DNA from: Epithemia pelagica
Lineage: Eukaryota > Bacillariophyta > Bacillariophyceae > Surirellales > Surirellaceae
Length of the DNA: 64,000 bases
Reading direction: 5' to 3'
Assembly: GCA_946965045.2 (NCBI GenBank)
Contig: OX337238.1
Location: 3,162,001 to 3,226,000, forward strand
Shown: piece after piece, positions 20,339 to 28,612 of the stretch
Position numbering within the stretch: the first letter of the stretch is position 1
How the letters are laid out: every line of letters starts with the position of its first letter
Program-made: the position numbers and the translations under genes
The notes under the pieces: model-generated
The model's database searches: none
The model's input: only the letters and a program-made list of their open reading frames with translations
Told to the model about the DNA's origin: nothing

Positions 20339-20730
20339 TGTCGTGCTCTACTAGATGTGGACAGAGTTTGGAATAGAGGTGGGTACCAGATTATGGCAGA
20401 CTACGAGTGCACAGAGCTTGGAGTAAAGGTGGTTACCAGGGCCCACGATGACGTCATGTCGAAAGGAGAAAGAAAGTGGCCACGTCAGATCACTCCCGAA
20501 GCGGCACTATGGACTGAAATGTAGGCATCGAGTCGCACATGACCCCGTGCCAAGGATGTGTACGCACGAAGTTGGTCCGTACGTACGTACCAACCGAAAC
20601 CATTGTCACAAAAAGTCTTGAGAGATTCATCTGTTGCGTGTGAGCCACATCACTCTGTCAGACCAATAGATCCAAACACTGGATCCCATTCCCTTGCAGC
20701 CACTCCTTTTCATTCCACCAATAAAAGACG
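20339..20730. promoter_or_regulatory. Bidirectional promoter region with CRE-like sites
   Basis: Separates the minus-strand cytosolic peroxiredoxin from the plus-strand peroxiredoxin fragment. It contains a palindromic TGACGTCA at 20449-20456 and a CCACGTCAG site (core 20482-20487), both with the TGACGT core bound by bZIP factors. Two cacagagcttggagt-type motifs lie near 20363 and 20412. The whole stretch is a direct repeat of 24930-25284 before the plastid gene. In Phaeodactylum, TGACGT elements mediate CO2/cAMP responses; a similar role here is inference. Confidence 0.6.
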
Positions 20731-21024
20731 ATGATGTTCAAGACCTTGATTGTTTCCTTGGCTGTCGCCTCCAAGGCGAGTTTGGCCTTTCAGCCTCTGG
20801 CCGCGACTCGTGCGAGATCGGCCTTGGCGTCGGCCGCTGTCGAAACATCGTATTCCATGGACTTGAAACCAGAATGGACGACGCCGAAGCAAGAAGGCGA
20901 TGCCGTTCCGGAAATGACATTTGTCACTCGTGTCCGTATCGAAAGTGAAGATGAAAACCCCTTTGATTGGAAGGATGTGCCCAGCAAGGACATTTTTGCC
21001 GGCAAGCGCGTCGTGGTCTTTTGA
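20731..21024 (+). pseudogene. Truncated plastid-type peroxiredoxin fragment
   Basis: Starts like the intact plastid gene at 25285, with the same presequence (MMFKTLIVSLAVASKASLAF, then QPL) and the mature N-terminus up to FAGKRVVVF. There it stops: instead of continuing to the active-site GLPGAFTPTC, the DNA switches at about 21022 to the middle of a beta-helix gene and meets TGA. The peroxidatic Cys, the intron and exon 2 are absent, so it is not a functional enzyme. The promoter and presequence remain intact. Confidence 0.9.
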
Positions 21025-21447
21025 ATCTTTTCAAGGTATATTGTCAGACATGACAGTCTTCGATTCAAAATTCAACCATGACGAAGATAATGGAGTTGAA
21101 CTAGATGAGGCTGTTGCGAAGGTTGAAAAGCTGGTTGTGTCTGGAGTTGAAGCATACAGGAAGGTGATTCTGGATTCGTTTTGAGTTTCATTATGACGCA
21201 CGTTTGGTTGGTGTCGAAGCCATCAACAATGGAAGGGATGTTGATCAAAATATAAGACGCGACATTAGGATCAGGCATTTTGGGAAAACCAACACCAATC
21301 TTGTGATTCAAGGCTCGAGGGCATTTGGCAATGGAGAAGAAAGCAATGGACAAGATATCAAGCATCCATTCTATAGTGCTACCTTCCAAAGCAATTTCAG
21401 GCGCAAACGACAATGGCAAGGGAATTTTTGCCTGCGATTGTTCCTAG
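21022..21447 (+). pseudogene. Beta-helix gene 3' fragment fused to the peroxiredoxin remnant
   Basis: Matches 24020-24471 of beta-helix copy 2, beginning at the codons for ESFQGILSDMTVFDSKFN and ending at the equivalent stop (21445-21447). A one- or two-base deletion near 21165 breaks the frame after GVEAYR. The remaining part (GVEAINNGRDVDQN to the Cys-rich end) reads in a different frame with further shifts in the last 40 codons. The 3' flank after the stop also resembles that of beta-helix 2 for about 40 bases. Confidence 0.85.
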
Positions 21448-22407
21448 CCTTTGATTGTGCTGCAAACGCAAGAAAACGAACATGGTTGTAGACGACGAAT
21501 CGACGAGAAGAACTGTCATCCTGCTGGTTTGGGACGGTCTATAGTTGGACACTTTGACCATGAATGTGGCTTCTTGTGTCGGACACTCTGCGGAAACACG
21601 GCAGATCAGAGAAAACCCCTGTCGTACGGTTCAGCAAACATCAAACTCATTCGAAAGTGCATGGGTTAGAGCAAATTCCTCGCAAACACAATATCAAAGC
21701 ATTGTTAGAGCTCCATATTCCTTCATGAAGCAAAACGTTGACAAGGCGGATATTGAAGATTCATGGTCCTGATCTGCAGTGTCTTTGCCTTTTTGCCTCA
21801 AGCAATGAAAGTGGTTGAATGCTATGCGAGTCTGTAGACGAGGCGTGCCACAAGAAAATAAACTTGATCAAGACGAAACACTACGTGACAGCCGCCAGAA
21901 GTACCTGACGGGGTTTTCTAATATTACTACTACCATGGAGGCATGGTAGGAAGATGCCTCCCGACTACCGCCCCCTCGTCGTCCCTCACAAACTCGGACT
22001 TTGGTTTCTACGACCACGATCCAAACGCGACTCAGTCGGCAGACGCACAACAAGAAACCTCCACGTCGTTGCAAGTTGCAAGTTGCACACCAAGGCTTTT
22101 TACGCATGCAGTGGTGTCGTCTACATCGTCTTGTCTGCGTTTGTTGTCGGCTGTTTGTTTCTCTCGCTCTGTGGATATACGAGAGACCTCAAACGTTGGC
22201 TGTGTTTGGACAAATTGTGCTACATCTTCACCTTCACCACACCACCAACCATCACCATGAGCCTGTTTCCCGATGACGTGACGGATTTCTTGACCATTGT
22301 CGGGCTTGTGGTGCACCAATTCATACCGGCCCGACGCATCCAAAGCATCGGCAACACTGCGGATGCCAACGCGCCGCAGCCACACTGCTATTTGCTTCAT
22401 TCCAAAC
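21448..22407 (+). other. Region upstream of EF-hand copy 2 with its lost N-terminal frame
   Basis: 21448-21900 shows no recognisable gene. At 22257 an ATG opens a frame (MSLFPDDVTDFLTIVGL) that continues to PQPHCYLLHSKHDD and then runs out of frame relative to the EF-hand part. The intact paralogue at 46142 has a similar CYLLESK segment upstream of its EF-hand region, so this stretch is probably the ancestral N-terminal coding region, now frameshifted near 22420-22440. Confidence 0.5.
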
Positions 22408-23496
22408 ATGACGATACCAATAACAACAACAAACGAGGTACAACACGATGTAGACTTTCTACGCGAGCGTTTGCAGGATCGTCAACCGTTTGAGACGCAT
22501 CGGTTGCGGTCCCTCTATATGTCGCTCTTGTTGGGTTTGCAAGAGACGGAAGCAATGGATCTCAAACGCATGATGGAGGCATCCATGGCCACCATTGACA
22601 CCAACAATGATGGCATGATTGACGCGCTGGAAATGGAACACTTGCATCTGCCTCGTGAAACGGAAGAATTCTTGTTTGATGACGTTGTGGACTGTACTAC
22701 GACTGCGACCAACGAACCACAACAACAACAACAACAAGACGAAGAAGAAGACTGTGTGACGGCCGCCAATGTCGTGGACTTTCTCAACCTGTTTTATGGA
22801 GGTACCAAGCTCGTCAGAGACGACTTGGCCCTGCTAATTGCGCAAGCGGGCGGCACCGATGCTTGTTTGACTCGATGGGGATTCGAACAGGCCTTTGGCG
22901 TGGCAGAACCGTCGGTGGCGGCTGGAGTTCGTGTAGTGGATGCCTCGTTGTGTGATGGTGGAGCCGTGCCATTGGTTGCCGTGCTGACCATGTTGGTGTC
23001 ACTCGTCGTCATCGTGTTATTGGTTGGATTGCCTCTTTTTATTCTCCACTATTACTCACAAAGTGAACACCTATCTGGTTGGAAACGATGCTTCTTGAGC
23101 AAAGAATGTCGGAAGAACGACACCAGGAGGTTGTCGTATAGGCAACATCTACCGTACGTTGGGTTCTGTACATATGCGACTACTGCACCGGTCCGATTGC
23201 GAGCGAACGCGGTTTGGAGTGTGGATACGTTAATTCAGTCGCACTCGCGCGCCAGAAAAAAGTCATTCTCGTACATTGCGACTGAAACATTTTTGCTACG
23301 GATCCAAATGCTACGGGCTGAAAGTTGCACCAGGAGTAAACATTGTTACGCAGGTTTCCTTTCCGGTCTCCCTCTTCTCATAAAATCGCAAACACGACAA
23401 GTTCGAAACCATTCGGCAAACATGTGCACATTCGAGTCCCTTTCCGTAGTTCTTTTCTTCTTGTTGTTGTCGTTGCCTTCTTCGAATGGCCTTTAA
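22408..23496 (+). CDS. EF-hand single-pass membrane protein (copy 2), N-terminus frameshifted
   Basis: Unknown role; one canonical calcium loop suggests a Ca-regulated membrane protein. From ATG 22408 the frame encodes a helical region (HRLRSLYMSLLLGL), the EF loop DTNNDGMIDALE at residues 64-75 with all ligands, then FLFDDVV and a Gln run. FLNLFYGGTKLVRDDLALL and a degenerate second hand follow, then a strong membrane segment at about 187-215. The true C-terminus is unclear: the frame stays open through the intergenic region and the signal-peptide codons of the next gene, ending only at TAA 23494. Compared with the paralogue at 46142, about 100 N-terminal residues are out of frame. It may be a pseudogene. 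Confidence 0.55.
   Translation: MTIPITTTNEVQHDVDFLRERLQDRQPFETHRLRSLYMSLLLGLQETEAMDLKRMMEASMATIDTNNDGMIDALEMEHLHLPRETEEFLFDDVVDCTTTATNEPQQQQQQDEEEDCVTAANVVDFLNLFYGGTKLVRDDLALLIAQAGGTDACLTRWGFEQAFGVAEPSVAAGVRVVDASLCDGGAVPLVAVLTMLVSLVVIVLLVGLPLFILHYYSQSEHLSGWKRCFLSKECRKNDTRRLSYRQHLPYVGFCTYATTAPVRLRANAVWSVDTLIQSHSRARKKSFSYIATETFLLRIQMLRAESCTRSKHCYAGFLSGLPLLIKSQTRQVRNHSANMCTFESLSVVLFFLLLSLPSSNGL
23377..23421 (+). promoter_or_regulatory. Conserved upstream block of beta-helix copy 2
   Basis: Contains ctcataaaatcgcaaaca, gacaagttcgaaacc and the ATG context shared with copies 1 and 3. It is preserved although the downstream gene now has a nonsense codon. Confidence 0.5.
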
Positions 23497-24471
23497 CGAG
23501 GGTCCTCGTCATCATTCTCCGCCATGCCAAAAAGTTTTGAAATAAGGGCGCGTCATTTGAGCACAGAAGAGTTAACCGAAAGAAGCATGAAGGGCGCCTC
23601 GTCCTCCATTTCCAAGGCTGTTCCCCGCAAGCTTTTTGGTATGATAGACAAGAACGAGCGCTGTACTACCGACGCGATTGTGATTACTGAGTGTGAGACT
23701 GCATTGGAAGCTGACAATTCGTTGTATATTTTGGAGGACGATTTGGTGTGCAATGTCGAAGATGCAGGCCTTGGACTTGATATAACTGGCACAGGTATCA
23801 CACTGGATTGCAATGGAAAAGCACTTACTGGTTTTGTGCCAGCCGATTTCAGGTTTTCTTTCTTTGACGGAATTCGGATTCGTAATGATAACATTGTTAT
23901 CAGAAACTGCGAAATCACCGGATTTGATGATGGAATCAAGGTGGGGCAAGACAATGCTAAAGTCAGCAATATCTTGCTGCAAAATATTGATTCTCACCAC
24001 AATCGTTTCGACGGTCTGGAAGTAGAAAGTTTTCGTGGAGTATTCTCGGACATCACAGTCTTCGATTCAAAATTCAACGACAACAGGGAGAATGGATTTA
24101 AAGTAAACAGGGAAATTAGGAGGGTTGCAAATTTGGTTATGTCTGGAGTTGAAGCAAACAGGAATGGTCATTCTGGATTTGTTTTGGGGGGTTTCATTGA
24201 GACTGGACGTTTGGTTGGTGTCGAAGCCAACAACAATGGAAGCGCTGATGTCGCTGAAACTCCCGGAAAAAGAACTGGCATTACAATTGAGGGGGTTGAG
24301 GGGATGGAAGATGGTGATACGAATTTTGTGATCCAAGATTCCAGGGCATGTGGCAATGGAGATGAAAGTAATGACCTGGATATTAGGGATCCTTTCAATG
24401 CTGCTACCTTTCAGGCAATGTCATGCACAAACGACGATGGCAAGGGAATTTGTGCCTGCGATTGTTCATAG
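23422..24471 (+). pseudogene. Beta-helix protein copy 2, stop codon after the signal peptide
   Basis: ATG 23422 begins MCTFESLSVVLFFLLLSLPS, a signal peptide ending SSNGL. The next codon, Leu (TTG) in copy 1, is TAA at 23494-23496. After it the frame is open without further damage to 24471, encoding the Ser-rich linker, CTTDAIVITECET, GITLDCNGKALTGF, coils such as NILLQNIDSHHNRFDGLEVE, and the C-terminal CACDCS. Initiation at ATG 23524 would give a 315-residue protein without secretion signal. A single recent nonsense mutation or an unusual alternative start are both possible, and the otherwise intact frame argues that the stop is young. Confidence 0.8.
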
Positions 24472-24689
24472 CCTTTACTACGGTAGTATCGATTTGGGGT
24501 TGACCGTCTGGGTAAACTAATCACTTTAGTAGCAGCCCGCTTATGCTTGATTGTGCTGCAACAGGAAAATAAAAACCACTGTTGTCGACGGCACATCGTG
24601 ATTCGAGAACCAGTGGTATAGGGAGGTAACTATTGTTGTAAGACTCTCTTGAACGCTTCCACAGTTTGGGATTGAGTTTGGATTTTGAG
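24472..24689 (+). other. 3' flank of beta-helix copy 2
   Basis: Direct repeat of 18547-18775 after beta-helix copy 1. It includes ttggggttgaccgtctgggtaaacta-type sequence and one arm of the foldback seen at 18645. No gene. Confidence 0.6.
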
Positions 24690-25284
24690 ATTTGCACAGA
24701 GCTTGGAGTTGAGGTGGGAACCAGATTATGGCGGAGTTCGGAGATCTGTGATGACAAAGTGCACAGAGCCTGGAGTAAAGGTGGGTACCATGGCCCGTGG
24801 TGACGTCATGTCGAAAGGAGAAAGAAAGTGGCCACGTCAGATCACTCCCGAAACGACACTATGGACTGAACTGTAGGAATCGAGTCGCACATGACCCCGT
24901 GCCAATCATGAGAAGGAGGATGTAATGGAGGTGGGTACCAGATTATGGCAGACTACGAGTGCACAGAGCTTGGAGTAAAGGTGCCCACGATGACGTCATG
25001 TAGAAAGGAGAAAGAAAGTGGCCACGTCAGATCACTCCCGAAGCGGCACTATGGACTGAAATGTAGGCATCGAGTCGCACATGACCCCGTGCCAATCACG
25101 AGAAGGAGGATGTGTACGCACGAAGTTGGTCCGTACGTACGTACCAACCAAAACCATTGTCACAAAAAGTCTTGAGAGATTCATCTGTTGCGTGTGAGCC
25201 ACATCACTCTGTCAGACCAATAGATCCAAACACTGGATCCCATTCCCTTGCAGCCACTCCTTTTCATTCCACCAATAGAAGACG
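24690..25284 (+). promoter_or_regulatory. Plastid peroxiredoxin promoter with duplicated CRE module
   Basis: Two tandem copies of a module of about 190 bp lie at roughly 24757-24910 and 24955-25110. Each has a cacagagc-ttggagtaaagg motif, a palindromic TGACGTCA (24801-24808; 24991-24998) and CCACGTCAG (cores 24834-24839; 25024-25029). Only one module exists in the equivalent region at 20340-20730. The last 180 bases before the ATG are nearly identical to the region before the fragment at 20731. The proximal TGACGTCA is about 290 bases from the ATG. Confidence 0.6.
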
Positions 25285-26142
25285 ATGATGTTCAAGACCT
25301 TGATTGTTTCCTTGGCTGTTGCCTCCAAGTCGAGTTTTGCCTTTCAGCCTTTGACTGCCGTTCGTGCGAGTTCGGCCTTGGCGTCGGCCGCCGTCGAAAA
25401 ATCGTATTCCATGGACTTGAAACCAGAATGGACGACGCCGAAGCAAGAAGGCGATGCCGTTCCGGAAATGACCTTTGTCACTCGTGTCCGTATCGAAAGT
25501 GAAGATGAAAACCCCTTTGATTGGAAGGATGTGCCCAGCAAGGACATTTTTGCCGGCAAGCGCGTCGTCGTCTTTGGCTTGCCCGGAGCCTTTACCCCCA
25601 CGTGCAGTTCCACCCATGTGCCTGGATACGATGCTCTGTACGAAGAAATCAAGGCCACGGGCATTGATGAAATTTACTGTATGTGTCTACTGTGTGTTGT
25701 GTTTGTCGGTGTCTCGTGGCAGCCAAGATGAAATACTCACTAACGTGTTGTTTCTTTGTTTGTTTGTGCCTCGTGTTTATTGTTCTTGTTGTTTGTTTGT
25801 TGGATTTCATTAGGCTTGTCGGTGAACGACGCCTTTGTGATGCGTCAATGGGGCTTGAAATTGGGTTTGGAAGAAGACAAGACGATTGGTGCCAATGGCT
25901 TTACCAAGACCAAATTGTTGCCGGACGGTGCCGCCCACTTTACGCGTGGCATGGGCATGAGTTGTGTCTGGGAATCGGAGCGGGGCTTTGGCGAACGATC
26001 CTGGCGCTACAGCATGGTCGTGAAGGATGGTACGATTGAAAAATTGTTTTGCGAACCGGACCGTGTCCAAAACTCGGGACCTGATCCCTTTGAAGTCAGT
26101 GATGCCAACACCATGTTGGAATACCTCAAGTCGGCCAACTAA
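25285..26142 (+). CDS. Peroxiredoxin, Prx5/hybrid type, plastid-targeted (two exons)
   Basis: Thiol peroxidase expected in the plastid. Exon 1 is 25285-25678, the 135-base intron (GTATGTG to TTAG) is 25679-25813, and exon 2 is 25814-26142, giving 240 residues. The presequence MMFKTLIVSLAVASKSSFAF is a signal peptide ending in a FA/FQP site, the diatom ASAFAP-type motif with Phe at +1. A Ser/Ala-rich transit-like stretch to residue 42 follows. The mature part carries peroxidatic Cys107 in PGAFTPTCSSTHVPGY and the same blocks as the cytosolic gene at 19598. The upstream region has duplicated CRE modules. It is the only complete plastid form here; the fragment at 20731 is truncated. Confidence 0.94.
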
Positions 26143-27481
26143 ACAACTTTTGATTGACATACACAGTATTTGCACTCGTTCTTGTAAAAAGCACAACCGA
26201 ACTGGATGGCTCGTGAGTATCCAGTTTCGTGGCCGACCTAACTAAATACGTTGGTAGTAAATAGAAATGTTTTCGAATGGGCATGTTTGGTAGACTCGTT
26301 CCCGGGTTTTTCTACAGAATCGTCGTTTTGAGAATGGATGAATGCTCCGGAGAAAAAGAGCGAGCGCACAACCATGGTGCGAAGGTGTCGTAATATGGCA
26401 TGGTAGATAGTATTTGCACGCTGAACGTGCTAAAACAGCAGCAGGTAGTTGTACTCGTTCTTGGGTTCTTGGTATCCTCCAGGAGCCATTGGATCGATCC
26501 GATCGCAATAATGCCTGAATGAAACAATAAAAATGATCTACGGACAGGATTGCGTCACAGCATGGTCGGCTGGACGTCACATTCGGAAGCCAAAACTTTT
26601 CCGCACGTCATTCGGAACCACATCGTGGCGACCACGAAAATCCGACTCAGAAAACGAAAAAGAGTAGGTTTCTAGGTAGCAGAGCACGACAATGGCAACG
26701 ATAGAAACACCAGCAAGTAACACTCGTTTCTGCCCGTGGCGAGCACACGCCGACGGCCGTCACCAAATTGACAAAGAGGACAGTCACAATGCCAACGAAT
26801 TGGCTCGTCATACTTGTGGTGGTTTTGTTGTTGGCAAGCCAAACGTCGCTGTGTGTGTTTGTCGACAAACTGTTCGATCTGCGGCCAACAACCAAAGCGG
26901 CAGCGAGAACAATGAGAGCGAGTTGCGTGTTCGACCTTATCTTGACGACGTGGATCTCTCTTCCCCGTAGGGAAGACTGCTATTTTCTTAGAACGCACAG
27001 TCATCGGTGGTCGCCTTTACGGTTCCGAATGACGTTCCTCTCTGCTTCCGAATGTGGTGTCTTGGAGCGACAATGGTCCGTACACCAGACACAACGCCAT
27101 GTTGTTCCGTAGTAATATAGAACCGACATGTTGTTCTCACCACACCACCTCTCGTCATGGACAATGCCTCTATGTGACGAGTCCAGCACTGATTGCTTCT
27201 ATAGTTGTAAGTAGTGCTACATCATACTATTCGAAACCTGTCCATCGCGTTTAGTGCTGGCCGCTGTCACGCAGTGCTTCGACTCCTCGACCAAGGTTTC
27301 TTGCCGTGTGCGTGTCGTCAGTCTTGGAGCAAGTGGTTCCCGTCATCAAAGCCGAAATCAAATTGAAAGAATAGTACTCACATTACACCAGTGGAATGTG
27401 TTCCACTTTCTCGATCATGAGGCTGCTAATAGAGTAGTTTACCCATGTTTGCAATCCAAACTCTTTATTCCAGCTTAGAGG
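26143..27481 (+). other. Intergenic: duplicated 3' flank, 24-bp leader duplicate and dispersed repeat
   Basis: 26143-26680 repeats (inverted) the 3' flank of the cytosolic peroxiredoxin. At 26681-26704 lies an exact 24-base copy of the start-codon region of that gene (20326-20349). About 26760-27085 resembles 30465-30835: both share aaagaggacagtcacaatg, a gacaaac tract with tgtgtgtgtttgt, and gttccgaatg(tg)acgtt. A frame opening at ATG 26789 (107 codons) begins with a signal-peptide-like MPTNWLVILVVVLLLASQTS. It is not conserved in the second copy, so I do not call it a gene. Confidence 0.5.
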
Positions 27482-28564
27482 TTATGAACAATCGCAGGAA
27501 CAAATTTCCTTGCCATTGGTGGTTTCGCATGAAATTGCTTGGAAGGTAGCACCACTAAATTGATCCACGATACCCAGTCTACTACTCCGTGTTTCTCCAT
27601 TATCGCATGCCCTCGAATCTTGGATAACAAGATTGCTGTTGGTGTCCCCAAACTTCCCAATCCTAATGCCAACTCTTGCGATAAAAGCGTCATTACTTCC
27701 GTTGTTGTTGGCTTCGACATCAACCAAACGCCCAGTCGTTATGAAATCCAAAACAAATCCAGAATCACCATTCTTGTTTGCTTCAACTCCAGACATAATG
27801 AGATTTTTAACCTCCCCATCCCCACGAGTATTTATATTAGCTCCATCGCGTCCATTCTCGTTGAATTTGGAATCAAAGACTGTGATGTCTGCCACTTCAT
27901 ACTGAATATTTGAAGTGTCTTCCACCAGACCGAGGGCCAATTCTAAAAATAGAATTGAAGAAATGTCAAAGTCCAGGCCGTTGGCACTATTGTGGTGAGA
28001 ATCAAAATTTTGCAACAAAATATTGCTCGTGACAGTACCGGCTTGTCCCAGCACGATTCCACTTGAAAAACTAGTAATATCGCAGTTTCTGACAACAATG
28101 TTATCACCACGAATCATAATTCCAACCACGGAAAACGGAAAATCGGCTGCCGCAACACCTGCTATTGTCTTTCCATTGCAATCCAGTGTGATACCTGTGC
28201 CAGCAATAGAAAGTCCATATACATCTTTCTCATCGCAATTCAAATTGTCCTCCAATATGTACAAAGAATTGTCAGCATCCAATATCGTACCACACTCAGT
28301 AATCACAATCGCGTCTGTAGTACAGCGCTCCTTGTTGTCCATCATACCAAAAAGCTTGCGAGGAACAGCCTTGGAAATGGAGGACGATGCTCCCTTCATC
28401 CTTCCTTGAGCAAAGTGTATTGTGCTTATTTCACGCGCCTTTGTTTCAGCATTTTTTGGCATGGTGGAGGATGATGACGACGTCCCTCGCAAAAGGCCAT
28501 TTGAAAAAGGCAAAGACAGGAACAACAAGAAAAGAGCCACAGTACGGGACTTGAGTGTGCACAT
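27482..28564 (-). CDS. Secreted right-handed beta-helix protein (copy 3)
   Basis: 360 residues from ATG 28562-28564, chosen because it opens a signal peptide aligned with copies 1 and 2 (MCTLKSRTVALFLLFLSLPF). The frame extends upstream, but that part is non-homologous leader. The mature part has CTTDAIVITECGT, GITLDCNGKTIAG, IMIRGDNIVVRNCDI, NILLQNFDSHHN and the C-terminal cluster CSCDCS. An insertion of about 20 residues after FDISSILF distinguishes it from the others. No stops or frameshifts. It lies on the opposite strand to the other family members and faces the plastid peroxiredoxin tail to tail. Substrate unknown. Confidence 0.85.
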   Translation of the reverse strand: MCTLKSRTVALFLLFLSLPFSNGLLRGTSSSSSTMPKNAETKAREISTIHFAQGRMKGASSSISKAVPRKLFGMMDNKERCTTDAIVITECGTILDADNSLYILEDNLNCDEKDVYGLSIAGTGITLDCNGKTIAGVAAADFPFSVVGIMIRGDNIVVRNCDITSFSSGIVLGQAGTVTSNILLQNFDSHHNSANGLDFDISSILFLELALGLVEDTSNIQYEVADITVFDSKFNENGRDGANINTRGDGEVKNLIMSGVEANKNGDSGFVLDFITTGRLVDVEANNNGSNDAFIARVGIRIGKFGDTNSNLVIQDSRACDNGETRSSRLGIVDQFSGATFQAISCETTNGKEICSCDCS

Positions 28565-28612
28565 GTTTGTCTCTTGTTTTCGAACCCTGTGTCGTGTTTG
28601 CGATTTTATGAG
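28565..28612 (-). promoter_or_regulatory. Conserved upstream block of beta-helix copy 3
   Basis: On the minus strand it reads ctcataaaatcgcaaaca, then a gacac/gttcgaaaac element, then the ATG, as in copies 1 and 2. Further upstream (28620-28900) only traces of the longer shared region remain, such as gttacgg and cgcgcg. Confidence 0.5.

Noticed and set aside
26789-27112. Small secreted protein (MPTNWLVILVVV...)
   Set aside because: The dispersed second copy at 30.5 kb does not keep the frame, so the signal-peptide look is probably chance.
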